From assembly GCA_025352265.1 (NCBI GenBank), contig JANXTS010000046.1, positions 62,001 to 126,000 on the forward strand: a stretch of 64,000 nucleotides of DNA. Reading direction: 5' to 3'. Source of the DNA: Variovorax sp. (GTDB lineage: Bacteria > Pseudomonadota > Gammaproteobacteria > Burkholderiales > Burkholderiaceae_C). Shown one piece after another: positions 51,365-61,009 of the stretch (positions within the stretch are counted from its first letter, which is position 1; each line of letters begins with the position of its first letter). The notes beneath the pieces are model-generated. The model saw nothing but the letters and a program-made list of their open reading frames with translations. It had not been told where the DNA came from and did no database searches. The translations under genes and the position numbers were made by a program.

Positions 51365-52621
51365 TTATGAGCGTGCAACTGCGAACCGCTTCACCTTCTG
51401 CACAAACCCCGGCAGCGCATGACCAGCCTTTTGCAGCAGCCCGAACTCTTCCTTGAGAACCGATTGCGGCATCAAGTCAAAATGGCACAACGTCCCAATA
51501 AGATCTCCAGCGTCGCTGACGATCGGCACCCCGCAATAGCTGTTCATCACACCCTGGTACGGGTGACCGTCCAACCGTCGGTCGGCTGCTGAGTCATCGG
51601 TTGAAAAAAAACCGTCACCCAAAACAAACTGGCAGAAACTGACCTCGAACGGAATGGCGTCCAAGAATGCCGGCGTCGGCTCGCCTTGTTTGTCAAGCAA
51701 CAGAACATTTTGGAATCTGTCATCGAATAGTCGGTAGATGGCGCTGAAGCGATGCGGCACGCCTGCGTTCAGGTAGCCAAGTGCGGCTGACGCTCCCTGC
51801 GCGTTCAAGGCGCTCACGAACAGCTCTAGGCTGCGCGACGATGTCGTCGGTCGCTCCATGTGATCCGCGCGCACTGAGCCTGCGTGCTCATGGCCGAATA
51901 TCGTGTCAACGGGCGCTTCCGTGAGAGCGAGCCGGTAGCCCTTGCCGTAAACCGTGCGTAACTGGACTCCCTTGTCTTCCAGCTTCAATGCACGGCGCAA
52001 TGTGAAGATATGGTTGTCCAGCACACGCGTATCCATTGAACGAAATTTTGTGTTCGTCGTTTCGAGAAGTTCCCAACGTGACATCACGCGACCGCTGTTG
52101 CGAAATAGAGCCAGCGCCAGATTGAACTGCAGGTCGCTGAGATCGAAAGTTTCGTTAGTCGGCCCCGCATACACGACGGTAGAGCGGTCAAGCAGGAAGG
52201 TCCAGTTTCCGACTAGTTCAATGCGTCCTCTCACTGCGTCCGCCGGTTCGCGAAATCGTTGTACGCGGGCACGCATTTCGATCGGACGAAAAGGCTTGAG
52301 CACATAGTCATCGGCCCCTGCTTCCAGCGCGTTGGCAACATCACGCGCAGCGCCTCGTGCGCTGAGCACGATCACGGGAATTTTCGACTCGAGGACTCCA
52401 CGTAGCCACGTGAGCAGCGCCAAGCCATCGTCGCCTGAAGAAACCGGGTCGAAGATGAGCAGATCGAAAGGCACTTCCACGATGGCCCGCCGCAAGGCTG
52501 CGTCCTCGCTGAAAGCAATGCAAGTCATCGGGACCTCGCCCTGGGCTGGCGTCCTCGACAACACCGCCGTCAACAGGAGCAAGTCTACGGGGTCGTCTTC
52601 AAGCAGTGCTATTCGCATCAT
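51365..52621 (-). CDS. Response regulator with REC, winged helix and GAF-like domain
   Basis: 418 residues. The REC domain has Asp9/Asp10, phosphoacceptor Asp58 (LIFDP), Ser87 and Lys109 (YVLKPF). An OmpR-type winged helix covers about 135-233 (TLRRALKLEDKGVQLRTVYG...GYRL). A GAF-like domain (about 255-410; CGVPIVSDAGDLIGTLCHFDL) closes it. GAF domains normally sit in the kinase or N-terminal of regulators, so a C-terminal GAF after the DNA-binding domain is uncommon. Both Met codons at 52616-52621 can start it. No kinase is adjacent; the nearest is at 54339. Confidence 0.88.
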   Translation of the reverse strand: MMRIALLEDDPVDLLLLTAVLSRTPAQGEVPMTCIAFSEDAALRRAIVEVPFDLLIFDPVSSGDDGLALLTWLRGVLESKIPVIVLSARGAARDVANALEAGADDYVLKPFRPIEMRARVQRFREPADAVRGRIELVGNWTFLLDRSTVVYAGPTNETFDLSDLQFNLALALFRNSGRVMSRWELLETTNTKFRSMDTRVLDNHIFTLRRALKLEDKGVQLRTVYGKGYRLALTEAPVDTIFGHEHAGSVRADHMERPTTSSRSLELFVSALNAQGASAALGYLNAGVPHRFSAIYRLFDDRFQNVLLLDKQGEPTPAFLDAIPFEVSFCQFVLGDGFFSTDDSAADRRLDGHPYQGVMNSYCGVPIVSDAGDLIGTLCHFDLMPQSVLKEEFGLLQKAGHALPGFVQKVKRFAVARS

Positions 52622-53032
52622 CGAGTCCTTTACGATGACCGTTCAAGCCCTGGCCAGAGCAGCTATGTTCGGGCACTGCCGTGGCCCCGATCTTCATTTG
52701 AGGTAATAGGTTCACAAGAAAAGCGGTGTTCTGGGCGTCTGTCTCACGCCGCTTACATACGAAATTTGGTGTTCTTCGAATGTATGGGTTGTTTGTTTTG
52801 AAGCCGTTGAGGTGACATGACTCAACGTACGGACTTCTTGGGCATTACACAGCAGCATGACAGCGTCCAAGCACTGCATGCGTGCTCATCAGGTGAGTAT
52901 CCGCTCGACCTCATTGTGCTGGTCTAATTTCCACGGACATCTCGATAGGTGGAACATCGAGAAATAACCTCAGGACGCTTCACAGCCAGACCCGCGCCAA
53001 GAAGCGCCGTTCGTACCGAGGGCGTGATTCAC
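52622..53032. other. Intergenic stretch
   Basis: About 411 bases. The only frame with an RBS-like GAGG is a possible 36-residue plus-strand ORF at 52817-52927 (MTQRTDFLGITQQHDS...), which I cannot assign. An imperfect inverted repeat (CATACGAA/TTC-N4-GTATG, 52756-52786) lies upstream of it and could be an operator for the response regulator gene. Confidence 0.4.
52817..52927 (+). CDS. Possible 36-residue ORF
   Basis: ATG 52817 follows GAGGTGAC; the frame reads MTQRTDFLGITQQHDSVQAL and ends at TAA 52925-52927. There is no homology I recognise and no signal or membrane segment. It may be chance. Confidence 0.2.
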   Translation: MTQRTDFLGITQQHDSVQALHACSSGEYPLDLIVLV

Positions 53033-53425
53033 TCAGACCAGCCGCACCAGTACGGTGCCCGCAGCTGCGATGTGCGCCAGCGTAATCACTACAGATATGC
53101 CGTGCAGCCACTTGAAGCGCTGGCGCATCCCTTGGTCGGTGGCGGCATTGATGGCCGGCATCAACAACTGTCGCGCGGGCACTGTTGTGATGGCAATGGC
53201 CGCCATCAGCCCAGCAGCCACCGTATCCAGAGGCCACAGCAGGCCCGCACCGATTGCCGCGGCGGCGATCACGAACAGATAGAACGCTGGAAACGCGCGC
53301 CTCAGTGCGGCGCCTGCCACTTCAGGGGGCAAGGCCGTGAACAGGAAGGCCGCGAAGCCGAACGAATACAGCGCCATGCCGCCGAACAGCAATGCTGTGG
53401 TGAGGACCGCCAGCGCCTGATTCAT
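53033..53425 (-). CDS. DUF4149-like four-helix membrane protein
   Basis: A 130-residue protein with four hydrophobic segments. FLFTALPPEVAG near 28-39 and a C-terminal RQRFKWLHGISVVITLAHI are what I associate with DUF4149/TMEM205-like proteins of Burkholderiales. Function is unknown. ATG 53423-53425 overlaps the stop of the upstream 69-residue gene (ATGA). Confidence 0.8.
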   Translation of the reverse strand: MNQALAVLTTALLFGGMALYSFGFAAFLFTALPPEVAGAALRRAFPAFYLFVIAAAAIGAGLLWPLDTVAAGLMAAIAITTVPARQLLMPAINAATDQGMRQRFKWLHGISVVITLAHIAAAGTVLVRLV

Positions 53426-53631
53426 GCGGATTCGGCGCTGTGGTCCGCAGCAGCCTTACCGCTAGGCAAATGTGCGAGCGCATTGCGGACGAACTGCTTC
53501 TCGTAGTGCCGGTTGCGGCGGTTCTTCTTTGCCGCGGCGCGCTGACCTTGGCGTTTGTCGACCACCAGATCGGTCATGCGACTCAGGTCATCGAGATCGC
53601 GGATGTCGTTGGGGGAATTGCGTCGTGGCAT
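53422..53631 (-). CDS. Small basic protein of unknown function
   Basis: A 69-residue protein starting MPRRNSPNDIRDLDDLSRM. The middle is strongly basic (KRQGQRAAAKKNRRNRHYEK). No membrane segment. ATG 53629-53631 was chosen over a 40-codon longer frame that lacks coding character; the ATGA overlap with the membrane protein gene supports it. Function unknown; nucleic acid binding is possible from composition only. Confidence 0.65.
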   Translation of the reverse strand: MPRRNSPNDIRDLDDLSRMTDLVVDKRQGQRAAAKKNRRNRHYEKQFVRNALAHLPSGKAAADHSAESA

Positions 53632-53836
53632 GCCCAAAAGTCTGCCTGAGGACGCGCAAGCCTGCATTGCGTATGGGCAAAAACGCTGACCGTTCTGCAC
53701 GACGGCGCCTGCCCGTTGCGCCGCAGGGTTGCATAAGCCGCCGCATTGCAAACCGCGAACAGCGTGCGTCTAGGGAGTCCTCCATCGGGCTCCACCCACC
53801 ATCTCGAATGCCTCCGCAGCGCTCGTCAGCAGGAAG

Positions 53837-54241
53837 CTATGTGCGACGATCATCGCCGGCGAACTGGCCCCCTCGCATGCACCCGCACAACAACTCGACC
53901 ACCTGCGCAACATCGACTGGCTTGCTCAACAGGTGATCAAACGGGCCCTTTTTTCGAAGCTCAGCCAATCGCGAAACACTACCGGACAGCGCTATGAGCA
54001 GCAACGACCCTTGAGATGCCGCACGCAATGCCATCGCTGCGCCCTCCCCGCCCAGACCCGCCATTTCAAGATCGAAGATTGCAGCGCCCGGTCGGTGGGC
54101 TATGCCCCGCTGGACGGCATCTTCGCCCGTGTATGCAACCCGAAACGCCGCTTGCGGCAAATGCAGACTAAGCACCTCCGCCATCATGTCAGCTGCATCG
54201 TGTTCGTCGTCCAAGATCAAAATCTCGAAGGGCTGTGCCAT
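53837..54241 (-). CDS. Receiver-only response regulator
   Basis: A 134-residue single REC domain. Asp11/Asp12, phosphoacceptor Asp57 (AIFDLEM), Ser86 and Lys107 (LLSKPVD) are all present. There is no output domain, so it probably works as a phosphorelay intermediate or on a partner protein. It is divergent from the histidine kinase at 54339, about 97 bases away, which is its likely partner. Confidence 0.9.
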   Translation of the reverse strand: MAQPFEILILDDEHDAADMMAEVLSLHLPQAAFRVAYTGEDAVQRGIAHRPGAAIFDLEMAGLGGEGAAMALRAASQGSLLLIALSGSVSRLAELRKKGPFDHLLSKPVDVAQVVELLCGCMRGGQFAGDDRRT

Positions 54242-54338
54242 TGCAGTTGCTTCCGCGTGGAAATGAAATCAGAAGGATCGTGAACAGATGAAGGAAATAG
54301 TTAACATTTCCCTACCAACGCTCGTTTGAGAAACCGCC

Positions 54339-55472
54339 ATGCAGATCGCAGATTTTCTGGAAACCGCTAAAGAGTCGATCCTGACCGAATCCATTGAGTA
54401 CGCCAGGACCATCCTGCGTTTGAAAGAAGAAGAAGAAGCGATTCTGAGAAGCCATCTGCCTTTGGTTCTAAAAGCGGTTTCATCCGACTTGCGCACTGCT
54501 CAGAGTAGGACTGAGTCGATTGACAAGTCGCATGGTCTCTCAAACCTCTTTGGGAGCGGCCCGGAGACAGCCGCAGAGACGCACGGCCTCCTGCGCGCAC
54601 GGAGCGGCTTGCACATCGATCAGGTCATCGCTGAATACCGGGCACTTCGTTCTTGCGTCTTGCGGCTTTGGGCCGATGACGCGCCGCCCGGCGTCGACGC
54701 TGTGCGCGATGTGGGTCGATTCAATGAAGCGATCGATCAGGCGCTGGCAGAGTCGGTGCGGACCTATGCGGCCGAGGTCGACCGATGGCAGCATATTTTC
54801 CTGGGTGTTCTCGGCCATGACCTGCGAGGCCCGTTGAATGCCATCGCATTGACCGCCGAGTTGATTGCGGTGAAAGCGCCACCGGAGCTCCACTTGCCCA
54901 CTGCGACACTGTCCAAAAGCACACGTCGCATGGCGTCCCTCATGGACTCTCTCTTGCAATACAACATGGCTGGATTAAGCGGCGGAATGCCGATCGAACG
55001 GGCACCGATCGACCTCGCAGCGGCGTGTCGGGAAGAGCTTGAGATTCAGCGTGCTGCGCTGCCCGGCGCCCGCATCGAAATGGTGACGCAGGGTGACACC
55101 AGCGGTGAGTTCGACGGATCGAGGCTTCGCGAAGCACTGGGCAACCTGGTAACCAATGCTGTTAAGCACGGGGTTCCTGACGAGCCCGTCATCGTGAAGA
55201 TCGAGGGCGAGCATTCGGCGGTGCGGTTGAGCGTCGAAAACGCTACGGCTCACGACATCACGACTAACGAGATGGAACAGCTCTTCGAACCGCTTCGCCG
55301 GGGGGCCGCGAAGGGGCCGGGGTCCGACCGCTCGAACCTCGGCCTTGGCCTGTTCATCGTGAGGCAGATCGCAAAGGTGCATGGGGGTGATGTTCGGGGA
55401 CAGTGTTCAGGAAAGCGTGTGAAGTTCACCATGACACTACCGCGGTCAGCGACGGCCGCAGCGCAGGGGTAA
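54339..55472 (+). CDS. Soluble sensor histidine kinase with RsbRD-like N-terminus
   Basis: 377 residues with no membrane segment. The all-helical N-terminal region (about 5-145; FLETAKESILTESIEYAR onward) looks like the RsbRD/RsbT-co-antagonist-type sensor. A HisKA dimerisation helix carries His160 (GHDLRGPLNAI), and the HATPase_c domain has the N box NLVTNAVKHG near 274-283 and the G2 box LGLGLFIVRQI. It autophosphorylates from a cytosolic signal. It is divergent from the receiver-only regulator. Confidence 0.9.
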   Translation: MQIADFLETAKESILTESIEYARTILRLKEEEEAILRSHLPLVLKAVSSDLRTAQSRTESIDKSHGLSNLFGSGPETAAETHGLLRARSGLHIDQVIAEYRALRSCVLRLWADDAPPGVDAVRDVGRFNEAIDQALAESVRTYAAEVDRWQHIFLGVLGHDLRGPLNAIALTAELIAVKAPPELHLPTATLSKSTRRMASLMDSLLQYNMAGLSGGMPIERAPIDLAAACREELEIQRAALPGARIEMVTQGDTSGEFDGSRLREALGNLVTNAVKHGVPDEPVIVKIEGEHSAVRLSVENATAHDITTNEMEQLFEPLRRGAAKGPGSDRSNLGLGLFIVRQIAKVHGGDVRGQCSGKRVKFTMTLPRSATAAAQG

Positions 55473-55825
55473 CGGGCAAGCCGGCGCAAATCGACGGTGT
55501 TCCTAGAACGCATCAAGTGGTCATGCGGTGTCTAAGGGCGGAAAGTGCGCGGAGATCGAGGTCGAGCGGACATCGATGAGTCGTTACTCCAACGGCGTGG
55601 GTGCGTGGCCGACGACCAGCGCGGTCATACCGTCTTCAGCTGACGAGCCCATCACGCGCAGTACTTGGTAATTCTTTCCGCTCTTGGTTCCGCGCTTGAC
55701 GGGCATCCCGCACGAGCCATGCTGATACACTGCCGCCGCCTAACGGAAGCTGTCTTCGAGTCCAAGTTTGATCGAGCTCGCCGAGAGGCTCTTTTACCCC
55801 TGCAGGACGAGCTGGAGACCAAACC
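55473..55825. other. Intergenic stretch
   Basis: About 353 bases before the second amino acid transporter operon. A minus-strand frame 55584-55706 (40 residues, MPVKRGTKSGKNYQVLRVMG then SSAEDGMTALVVGHAP) has protein-like composition but no known family; it could be the tail of a lost gene. A GGAGACC RBS precedes the binding-protein gene. Confidence 0.4.
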
Positions 55826-56851
55826 ATGAGCACTCAACGAGCCTATTTGCGCCGAAACCATTTTTCAGCGTTGGCATTCGCGGCGATGTCCGTGGCCGCG
55901 CACGCCGACGTCCTCGACGACGTCAAGTCGCACGGCGTGGTCAAGTGTGGCGTGACCCTTGCCGCTCCCGGCTTCTCTGCCGAGGACAACACCGGCAATC
56001 GCAAAGGTTTTGACATCGACATGTGCAAGGCCATCGCAGCCTCCGCGCTCGGTGACCCCAGCAAAGTCCAGCTCGTGCCGATGGACCTTAAAACCGCCTT
56101 CGCCGGCCTCCCTACGGGCGCCGTCGACGTGTTGACGCACCGGTTCACCTGGACGCAAAGCCGCGACGTCAGCGGAATGAAGTTTGCAAAGGTCATGTTC
56201 TTTGATGGGCAAGGGTTTGCGGTGACCACAAAATCGAAAGCCAGCAAGGTTGCCGATTTGAACAACGCGACCATCTGTACGGCTCAGGGCAGCACATCGG
56301 AACTGATCGTGGCTGACTACTTTCGCGCCCACAACCTGAAATACAAGATCGTCACCTTCGCTTCGCAAGAGCAAGCCTGGGATGCCTTCGTCGGCAAGCG
56401 CTGCGACGCGGCCATCAACGATCGCTCGGGATTGGCAGCCCGGCTGGCCGCACTTCCCAATCGCGACGAGTTCAAGGTGCTGGCTGAGACCGTGTCCAAC
56501 GAACCCATCGGCCCAATCGTCGCGCAAGGGCAGCCGCGCTGGGAAGCGGTTGTGCGCTTCACTCTCAACGCGCTGGTGGCTGCCGAAGAACAAGGCGTTA
56601 ACCAGGCCAATGTTGACGAGCAGAGAAATGCACAAAGCCCCGACGCTCAACGACTGCTTGGCGTGACCGGCGACTTTGGCAGCAAGATGGGACTGGCTAA
56701 CGACTGGGCTTACCAGGCAATCAAGGCAGTCGGCAACTACGGCGAGATCTGGGACCGCAACGTTGGGCCAAAGACGCCGCTGCGGCTCGAGCGAGGACGC
56801 AATGCACTGGTTGCCAACGGCGGCCTGATGATGAGTATTCCCGTCCGCTGA
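55826..56851 (+). CDS. Polar amino acid ABC transporter substrate-binding protein
   Basis: A 341-residue type II periplasmic binding protein of the AapJ/BztA family. The signal peptide is basic and long (MSTQRAYLRRNHF...), cleaved near AAHA-D (residue 28). KCGVTLAAPGFSAED, FFDGQGF and AVGNYGEIWDRN match the family; the usual NTTWT segment reads HRFTWTQSRD. It is a paralogue of the protein at 36406-37449, but diverged enough to suggest a different ligand. It is the first gene of a complete importer operon. Confidence 0.92.
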   Translation: MSTQRAYLRRNHFSALAFAAMSVAAHADVLDDVKSHGVVKCGVTLAAPGFSAEDNTGNRKGFDIDMCKAIAASALGDPSKVQLVPMDLKTAFAGLPTGAVDVLTHRFTWTQSRDVSGMKFAKVMFFDGQGFAVTTKSKASKVADLNNATICTAQGSTSELIVADYFRAHNLKYKIVTFASQEQAWDAFVGKRCDAAINDRSGLAARLAALPNRDEFKVLAETVSNEPIGPIVAQGQPRWEAVVRFTLNALVAAEEQGVNQANVDEQRNAQSPDAQRLLGVTGDFGSKMGLANDWAYQAIKAVGNYGEIWDRNVGPKTPLRLERGRNALVANGGLMMSIPVR

Positions 56852-56900
56852 CCCATGGTGATCAGGTCGCCAGCGCGGTGAATTCAGCCCGCCTTCGCGC

Positions 56901-58067
56901 ATGAGGGCACGCCCGCGCTCGAAGCCGGATCGCGTCTTTTCTATGGAGCGCCTGCCGGGCAGCATTGGCCAGCTGATGCTCCTGGCCGCTGTGGCTTGGC
57001 TGGCCTGGCATTGCATCGCAAACTTCATCGGCAATGCGCGAGCGCTCGGTGTCTCAATGGGTTTCGGTTTCCTGCAAAGCGAGGCTGGCTTCGAGATCGC
57101 CCAGTCGATGATTTCGTTCGGTCCGGCGTCGAGCTACAGGGACGCCATCGTCGTGGCCACCCTCAACTCGCTGCTGGTGATCGTGCTGGCGAGTTTGTTC
57201 GGCACGCTGATCTCGTTGTGCGTGGCATTTGGTCGTCTCAGCACGCATCCGCTGATCCGCGGCGCCTCGTCTCTCTACATCGAGGTGTTCCGCAACATTC
57301 CGATGCTGCTGCAGATCTTCTTTTGGTATTTTTCTGCGTTGGCGCTGTTGCCCGGCGTCGGAGACAGTTACCAACTCGGCGCGGTTCTACTGAACAACCG
57401 CGGACTGTTCCTGCCACGCCTGATGCTGACACCGATGGCCTTCTGGGGCCTCGTAGCTGCGCTCGCAGGGTTCGTCGTCTTGTTCATCGTGCTGGTGCGT
57501 TCCACTCGGCCGCGCTTCGGCCCGCTTGGGCTAGCGCTTTTAGGGGTGGTCCTGCTGGCGTTGTGCCTCGCGCCGCTGATCTTTATCCATGCACAGTTCG
57601 GCCTCGAACGTCCAGTCGTCGAAGGCTTTAACGTCGGCGGCGGCTTCGCGTTGCTGCCCGAGCTCATCGCGTTGACGCTCGGCCTTTCGATCTACAACAG
57701 CACCTTCCTGGCTGAGATTTTCCGCGCTGGCATCATGTCGGTGCCCCGCGGCCAAACCGAAGCAGCCGCCACCGTTGGCCTGACCGGCGTGCGCGCTGCG
57801 GTGCTGGTCACGCTGCCGCAAGCGCTGCGCCTGGCGCTGCCGCCCGCAGCGGGCCAGTACCAGACCCTGGCCAAGGCCTCTTCGCTGGCCGCGGCGATTG
57901 GCTACCCGGACATCATGCAGATCGTCGGCGGAACTGTACTGAGCCAAACCGGCCAGGCGCTCGAGGCGATGGCGCTGGTCGTGCTGCTGTACGCGGCCAT
58001 CAACCTAGTGATCGCACTCGTGGTGAACCTGGTAAATCGCCGCCTGCTTCGGGCCGAGCGACGGTGA
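56901..58067 (+). CDS. Polar amino acid ABC transporter permease (AapQ-like)
   Basis: A 388-residue HisMQ-type permease with an N-terminal basic stretch (MRARPRSKPDRVF), then several membrane segments and the periplasmic insert typical of AapQ. The EAA loop is EIFRAGIMSVPRGQTEAAATVG near 272-293. It is 49 bases after the binding-protein gene and one base before the next permease. Confidence 0.92.
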   Translation: MRARPRSKPDRVFSMERLPGSIGQLMLLAAVAWLAWHCIANFIGNARALGVSMGFGFLQSEAGFEIAQSMISFGPASSYRDAIVVATLNSLLVIVLASLFGTLISLCVAFGRLSTHPLIRGASSLYIEVFRNIPMLLQIFFWYFSALALLPGVGDSYQLGAVLLNNRGLFLPRLMLTPMAFWGLVAALAGFVVLFIVLVRSTRPRFGPLGLALLGVVLLALCLAPLIFIHAQFGLERPVVEGFNVGGGFALLPELIALTLGLSIYNSTFLAEIFRAGIMSVPRGQTEAAATVGLTGVRAAVLVTLPQALRLALPPAAGQYQTLAKASSLAAAIGYPDIMQIVGGTVLSQTGQALEAMALVVLLYAAINLVIALVVNLVNRRLLRAERR

Positions 58068-58068
58068 C

Positions 58069-59199
58069 ATGAGCGAAACGCCACTGCCTGAAGCAACGCC
58101 GATGGAGCGGTTCGTGCGCCCGACATTGATCGAGGCGCGCAGCACGCCAGTGACGAGCACCTCGGCGCTCGCCCGTTGGCGCCGCGCCTGGTTCTCGAGC
58201 TATGCGATGGGCACGATCCTGCTGCTGGTACTCGCCGGCTTTGTCCCGCTCGGGTGGCGCTTCTTGCAATGGGCAGTGCTCGACGCGCACTGGCTCGGCA
58301 GTTCGAGCAAGGCTTGCCCCGACGGTCAGGGCGCCTGCTGGGCCTTCGTCATCGCGCGCTGGAAGCCTTGGCTGGTCGGCGATTTTCCTTCGGACCAGCT
58401 ATGGCGCGCCGCCACCTGCTTTGTGGTGTTTGGGCTGTTCTGGACGTGGGTGGTGCGGCGCTCGCGCTTGGCCGACCCGGGACGCGTGCTGCTCGGCTTC
58501 GTGCTGTTGCCCCCAGCTTTCTTCTTGCTGTTGATCGGCGGCGGCCTACTGCCATTCGTGCCACCGACCCGCTGGGGCGGATTGCTGTTGACCTTGGTAG
58601 CTACCCTCGCTACGTTCGCCACTGCGCTGCCGCTCGGACTGGCGTTGGCGCTGGGCCGACGCTCGCCACTGCCGGTAGTGCGCTGGCTCTGCACGGCCTT
58701 TGTCGAGGGCATGCGCTCGGTGCCGCTGCTCGTGGTGCTGTTCATCGCGGCGACGCTGCTGCCGATGTTCCTGCCCAAGGGCTGGAACATAGACCTTTTT
58801 GTGCGAGCGCTGGTGGCCTTTGCACTGTTTAACGCCGCGATGGCCACCGAGGTGTTTCGCGGCGGCTTGCAGTTGATCGGTCGAGGTCAACTCGAGGCCG
58901 CCGCTACCGTAGGGCTCGGCCGCTTCGCGACACTGGCCTTGGTTGTTCTGCCCCAGGCCGTCCGCGCCGTGGTGCCAGCGCTCGTGAATATCATGATCGC
59001 GGTAATTAAAGAGACCACCCTGCTCTCGGTGATCGGCCTCAACGACTTCCTGGGCGCCGTGGAGAATGGCGCCAAGTCGCCCGACTGGTCCGGCGATTCC
59101 AACATCCTGACATCGGGCCACGTCTTCCTGGCTCTGGCCTATTTCGGAGTCTGCTTCGGCCTCTCGCATTACAGCCGCCGACTCGAAGGCACGCGCTGA
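58069..59199 (+). CDS. Polar amino acid ABC transporter permease (AapM-like)
   Basis: A 376-residue permease. The N-terminal pre-core has a Cys pair ([14 protein letters not shown] near 83-96), as in AapM, then the transporter core with the EAA loop [22 protein letters not shown]. Pairs with the upstream permease. ATG 58069; the downstream ATPase begins four bases after the stop. Confidence 0.92.
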   Translation: MSETPLPEATPMERFVRPTLIEARSTPVTSTSALARWRRAWFSSYAMGTILLLVLAGFVPLGWRFLQWAVLDAHWLGSSSKACPDGQGACWAFVIARWKPWLVGDFPSDQLWRAATCFVVFGLFWTWVVRRSRLADPGRVLLGFVLLPPAFFLLLIGGGLLPFVPPTRWGGLLLTLVATLATFATALPLGLALALGRRSPLPVVRWLCTAFVEGMRSVPLLVVLFIAATLLPMFLPKGWNIDLFVRALVAFALFNAAMATEVFRGGLQLIGRGQLEAAATVGLGRFATLALVVLPQAVRAVVPALVNIMIAVIKETTLLSVIGLNDFLGAVENGAKSPDWSGDSNILTSGHVFLALAYFGVCFGLSHYSRRLEGTR

Positions 59200-59203
59200 T
59201 TCC

Positions 59204-59983
59204 ATGGAACCCGCAATGACCAACACCTCAGATGCCAGCGCCTTGATGGTCCGCATGGACGGCATCAACAAGTGGTACGGCGACTACCACGCTCTGCGCG
59301 ACATCGACCTGCAGGTTGCGGCTGGCGACCGCATCGTCATATGCGGGCCTTCGGGCTCGGGCAAATCTACGCTCGTGCGCACCGTGAATTTGCTTGAACC
59401 GTTCCAGCAGGGCAGCCTGCATGTCTGCGGCGTCGATATCGGCGCCGACACGATCACGCGTGCGGCCCGGCTGACGCTGAATCGGCGCGTGGGCATGGTG
59501 TTTCAGCAGTTCAACCTGTTTCCCCACATGACCGCACTGCAGAATCTCACTGTTGGGCCGGTCTGGGGCCACGGCGTGAGCCGGCGCGAGGCCAACGAGC
59601 GCGCGCTGCACTACCTCGAGCGGGTCGGTCTGCTGAGCCATGCCCACAAACGTCCAGCGGAACTCTCCGGCGGTCAGCAGCAGCGCGTCGCGATCGCGCG
59701 TACGCTGTGCACACAGCCGCAGGTCGTGCTGTTCGACGAGCCCACCGCCTCGCTCGATCCCGAAATGGTCAACGAAGTACTGCAGACCATGGAGGCGCTG
59801 GCCGGCGAGGGCATGACCATGTTGATAGTCACACACGAGATGGGCTTCGCGCGCCGCGTTGCCGATCGCGTGATCTTCATGGACCAGGGCCAGATCATCG
59901 AGACCGCGCCGCCCACAGAATTCTTTGAGCGCCCACAAAGCTTGCGGCTCAGGGCCTTCCTGGGCCAAGTGCTGCCGCACTGA
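59204..59983 (+). CDS. Polar amino acid ABC transporter ATPase
   Basis: A 259-residue GlnQ/AapP-type ATPase. Walker [10 protein letters not shown] is at 48-56, the Q loop lies in [12 protein letters not shown], the signature is [13 protein letters not shown] and Walker B is [15 protein letters not shown] 59204 or the ATG at 59216 may start it. It energises the transporter encoded just upstream and might also serve the ATPase-less paralogous operon at 34353-37449. Confidence 0.95.
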   Translation: MEPAMTNTSDASALMVRMDGINKWYGDYHALRDIDLQVAAGDRIVICGPSGSGKSTLVRTVNLLEPFQQGSLHVCGVDIGADTITRAARLTLNRRVGMVFQQFNLFPHMTALQNLTVGPVWGHGVSRREANERALHYLERVGLLSHAHKRPAELSGGQQQRVAIARTLCTQPQVVLFDEPTASLDPEMVNEVLQTMEALAGEGMTMLIVTHEMGFARRVADRVIFMDQGQIIETAPPTEFFERPQSLRLRAFLGQVLPH

Positions 59984-60028
59984 ACAGCGCATCGGTCCCA
60001 CCCATTTACACAACAGGAGACTCTGACC

Positions 60029-61009
60029 ATGACCGTGATCGACGTCCACACCCACATGTTCACCACCAAGTGGCTCGAACTTCTCAAGAGCGAAGGCGGC
60101 ACTTACAACATCAAGACTCGCCCCGACGGACAAAAGGAAATTTTCCGGGGAGACACGCCGGTCGTGTTGCCGCAGCTCGGCCACTTCGACTACGACCTGC
60201 GCATCAAGCACATGGACGCTGCCGGTATCGACATTTCGATTGTCTCGCTGACCTGCCCCAACGTGTACTGGGGCAACGAGGACGTGAGTTGCCGCGCCGC
60301 CCGCGAATCGAACGACAGCATGGCTCAGGCCCAGGCTACCTACCCGGACCGGATCCGATGGTTCACCTCGCTGCCTTGGGAGTATCCGCATCGCGCGCTC
60401 GAGGAGCTTGAGCGCACCTGCGCCAACGGCGCCTCTGGCGTGATGGTGCTTGCCAACATCGCCGGACGCAGTCTCACCGATCCGCTATTCGCGCCCATCT
60501 GGGCCGAGATCGATCGACGCGGACTTCCGGTGCTGGTGCACCCAACCGATCCGCCCGGCGTCGACCAAATGGACATGACCAAGTTCGACCTGAGCTGGTC
60601 GGTCGGCTTCATGTTCGACACCACGCTAGCCTTCGCACGGATGATCTTCGAAGGCTTCTTCGACCGCCATCCGAACTTGAAGATGATCGCCTCGCATGGC
60701 GGCGGCACCCTGCCCTACCTGGTTGGCCGTTTTGAAAAGGGCGACGAGGTCGAGCTCTCGGTGCGGCGCCAGATGAAGCGCAAGCCGACGGACTACCTGC
60801 GCCATATTTATTACGACTGCATCACCTACGATCCGGGCGCGCTGCGCTATCTGATTTCAGTCGTCGGCGCCGACCACGTGATGTTCGGGACCGACTGGCC
60901 GCATTGGGTGCACGACACCAAGGGCTCATTCGCTAACACCGCGGCTCTGCCGCAAGACCAGTGCGTCGCGCTGCGCTCGGGTACCGCGCAGCGCGTTTTC
61001 GGCTTGTAG
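60029..61009 (+). CDS. ACMSD-like metal-dependent amidohydrolase
   Basis: A 326-residue TIM-barrel amidohydrolase of the aminocarboxymuconate-semialdehyde decarboxylase group. Metal ligands are His7 and His9 (VHTHMF), a His in LVHPTDPPG, a His in IASHGGGTLPYL, and the Asp in GTDWPHW. Family members decarboxylate or hydrolyse aromatic ring-cleavage products or carboxylated aromatics. It lies 45 bases after the amino acid ATPase with a GGAGA RBS, so the imported compound is a likely substrate or precursor. The exact reaction is unknown. Confidence 0.9.
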   Translation: MTVIDVHTHMFTTKWLELLKSEGGTYNIKTRPDGQKEIFRGDTPVVLPQLGHFDYDLRIKHMDAAGIDISIVSLTCPNVYWGNEDVSCRAARESNDSMAQAQATYPDRIRWFTSLPWEYPHRALEELERTCANGASGVMVLANIAGRSLTDPLFAPIWAEIDRRGLPVLVHPTDPPGVDQMDMTKFDLSWSVGFMFDTTLAFARMIFEGFFDRHPNLKMIASHGGGTLPYLVGRFEKGDEVELSVRRQMKRKPTDYLRHIYYDCITYDPGALRYLISVVGADHVMFGTDWPHWVHDTKGSFANTAALPQDQCVALRSGTAQRVFGL

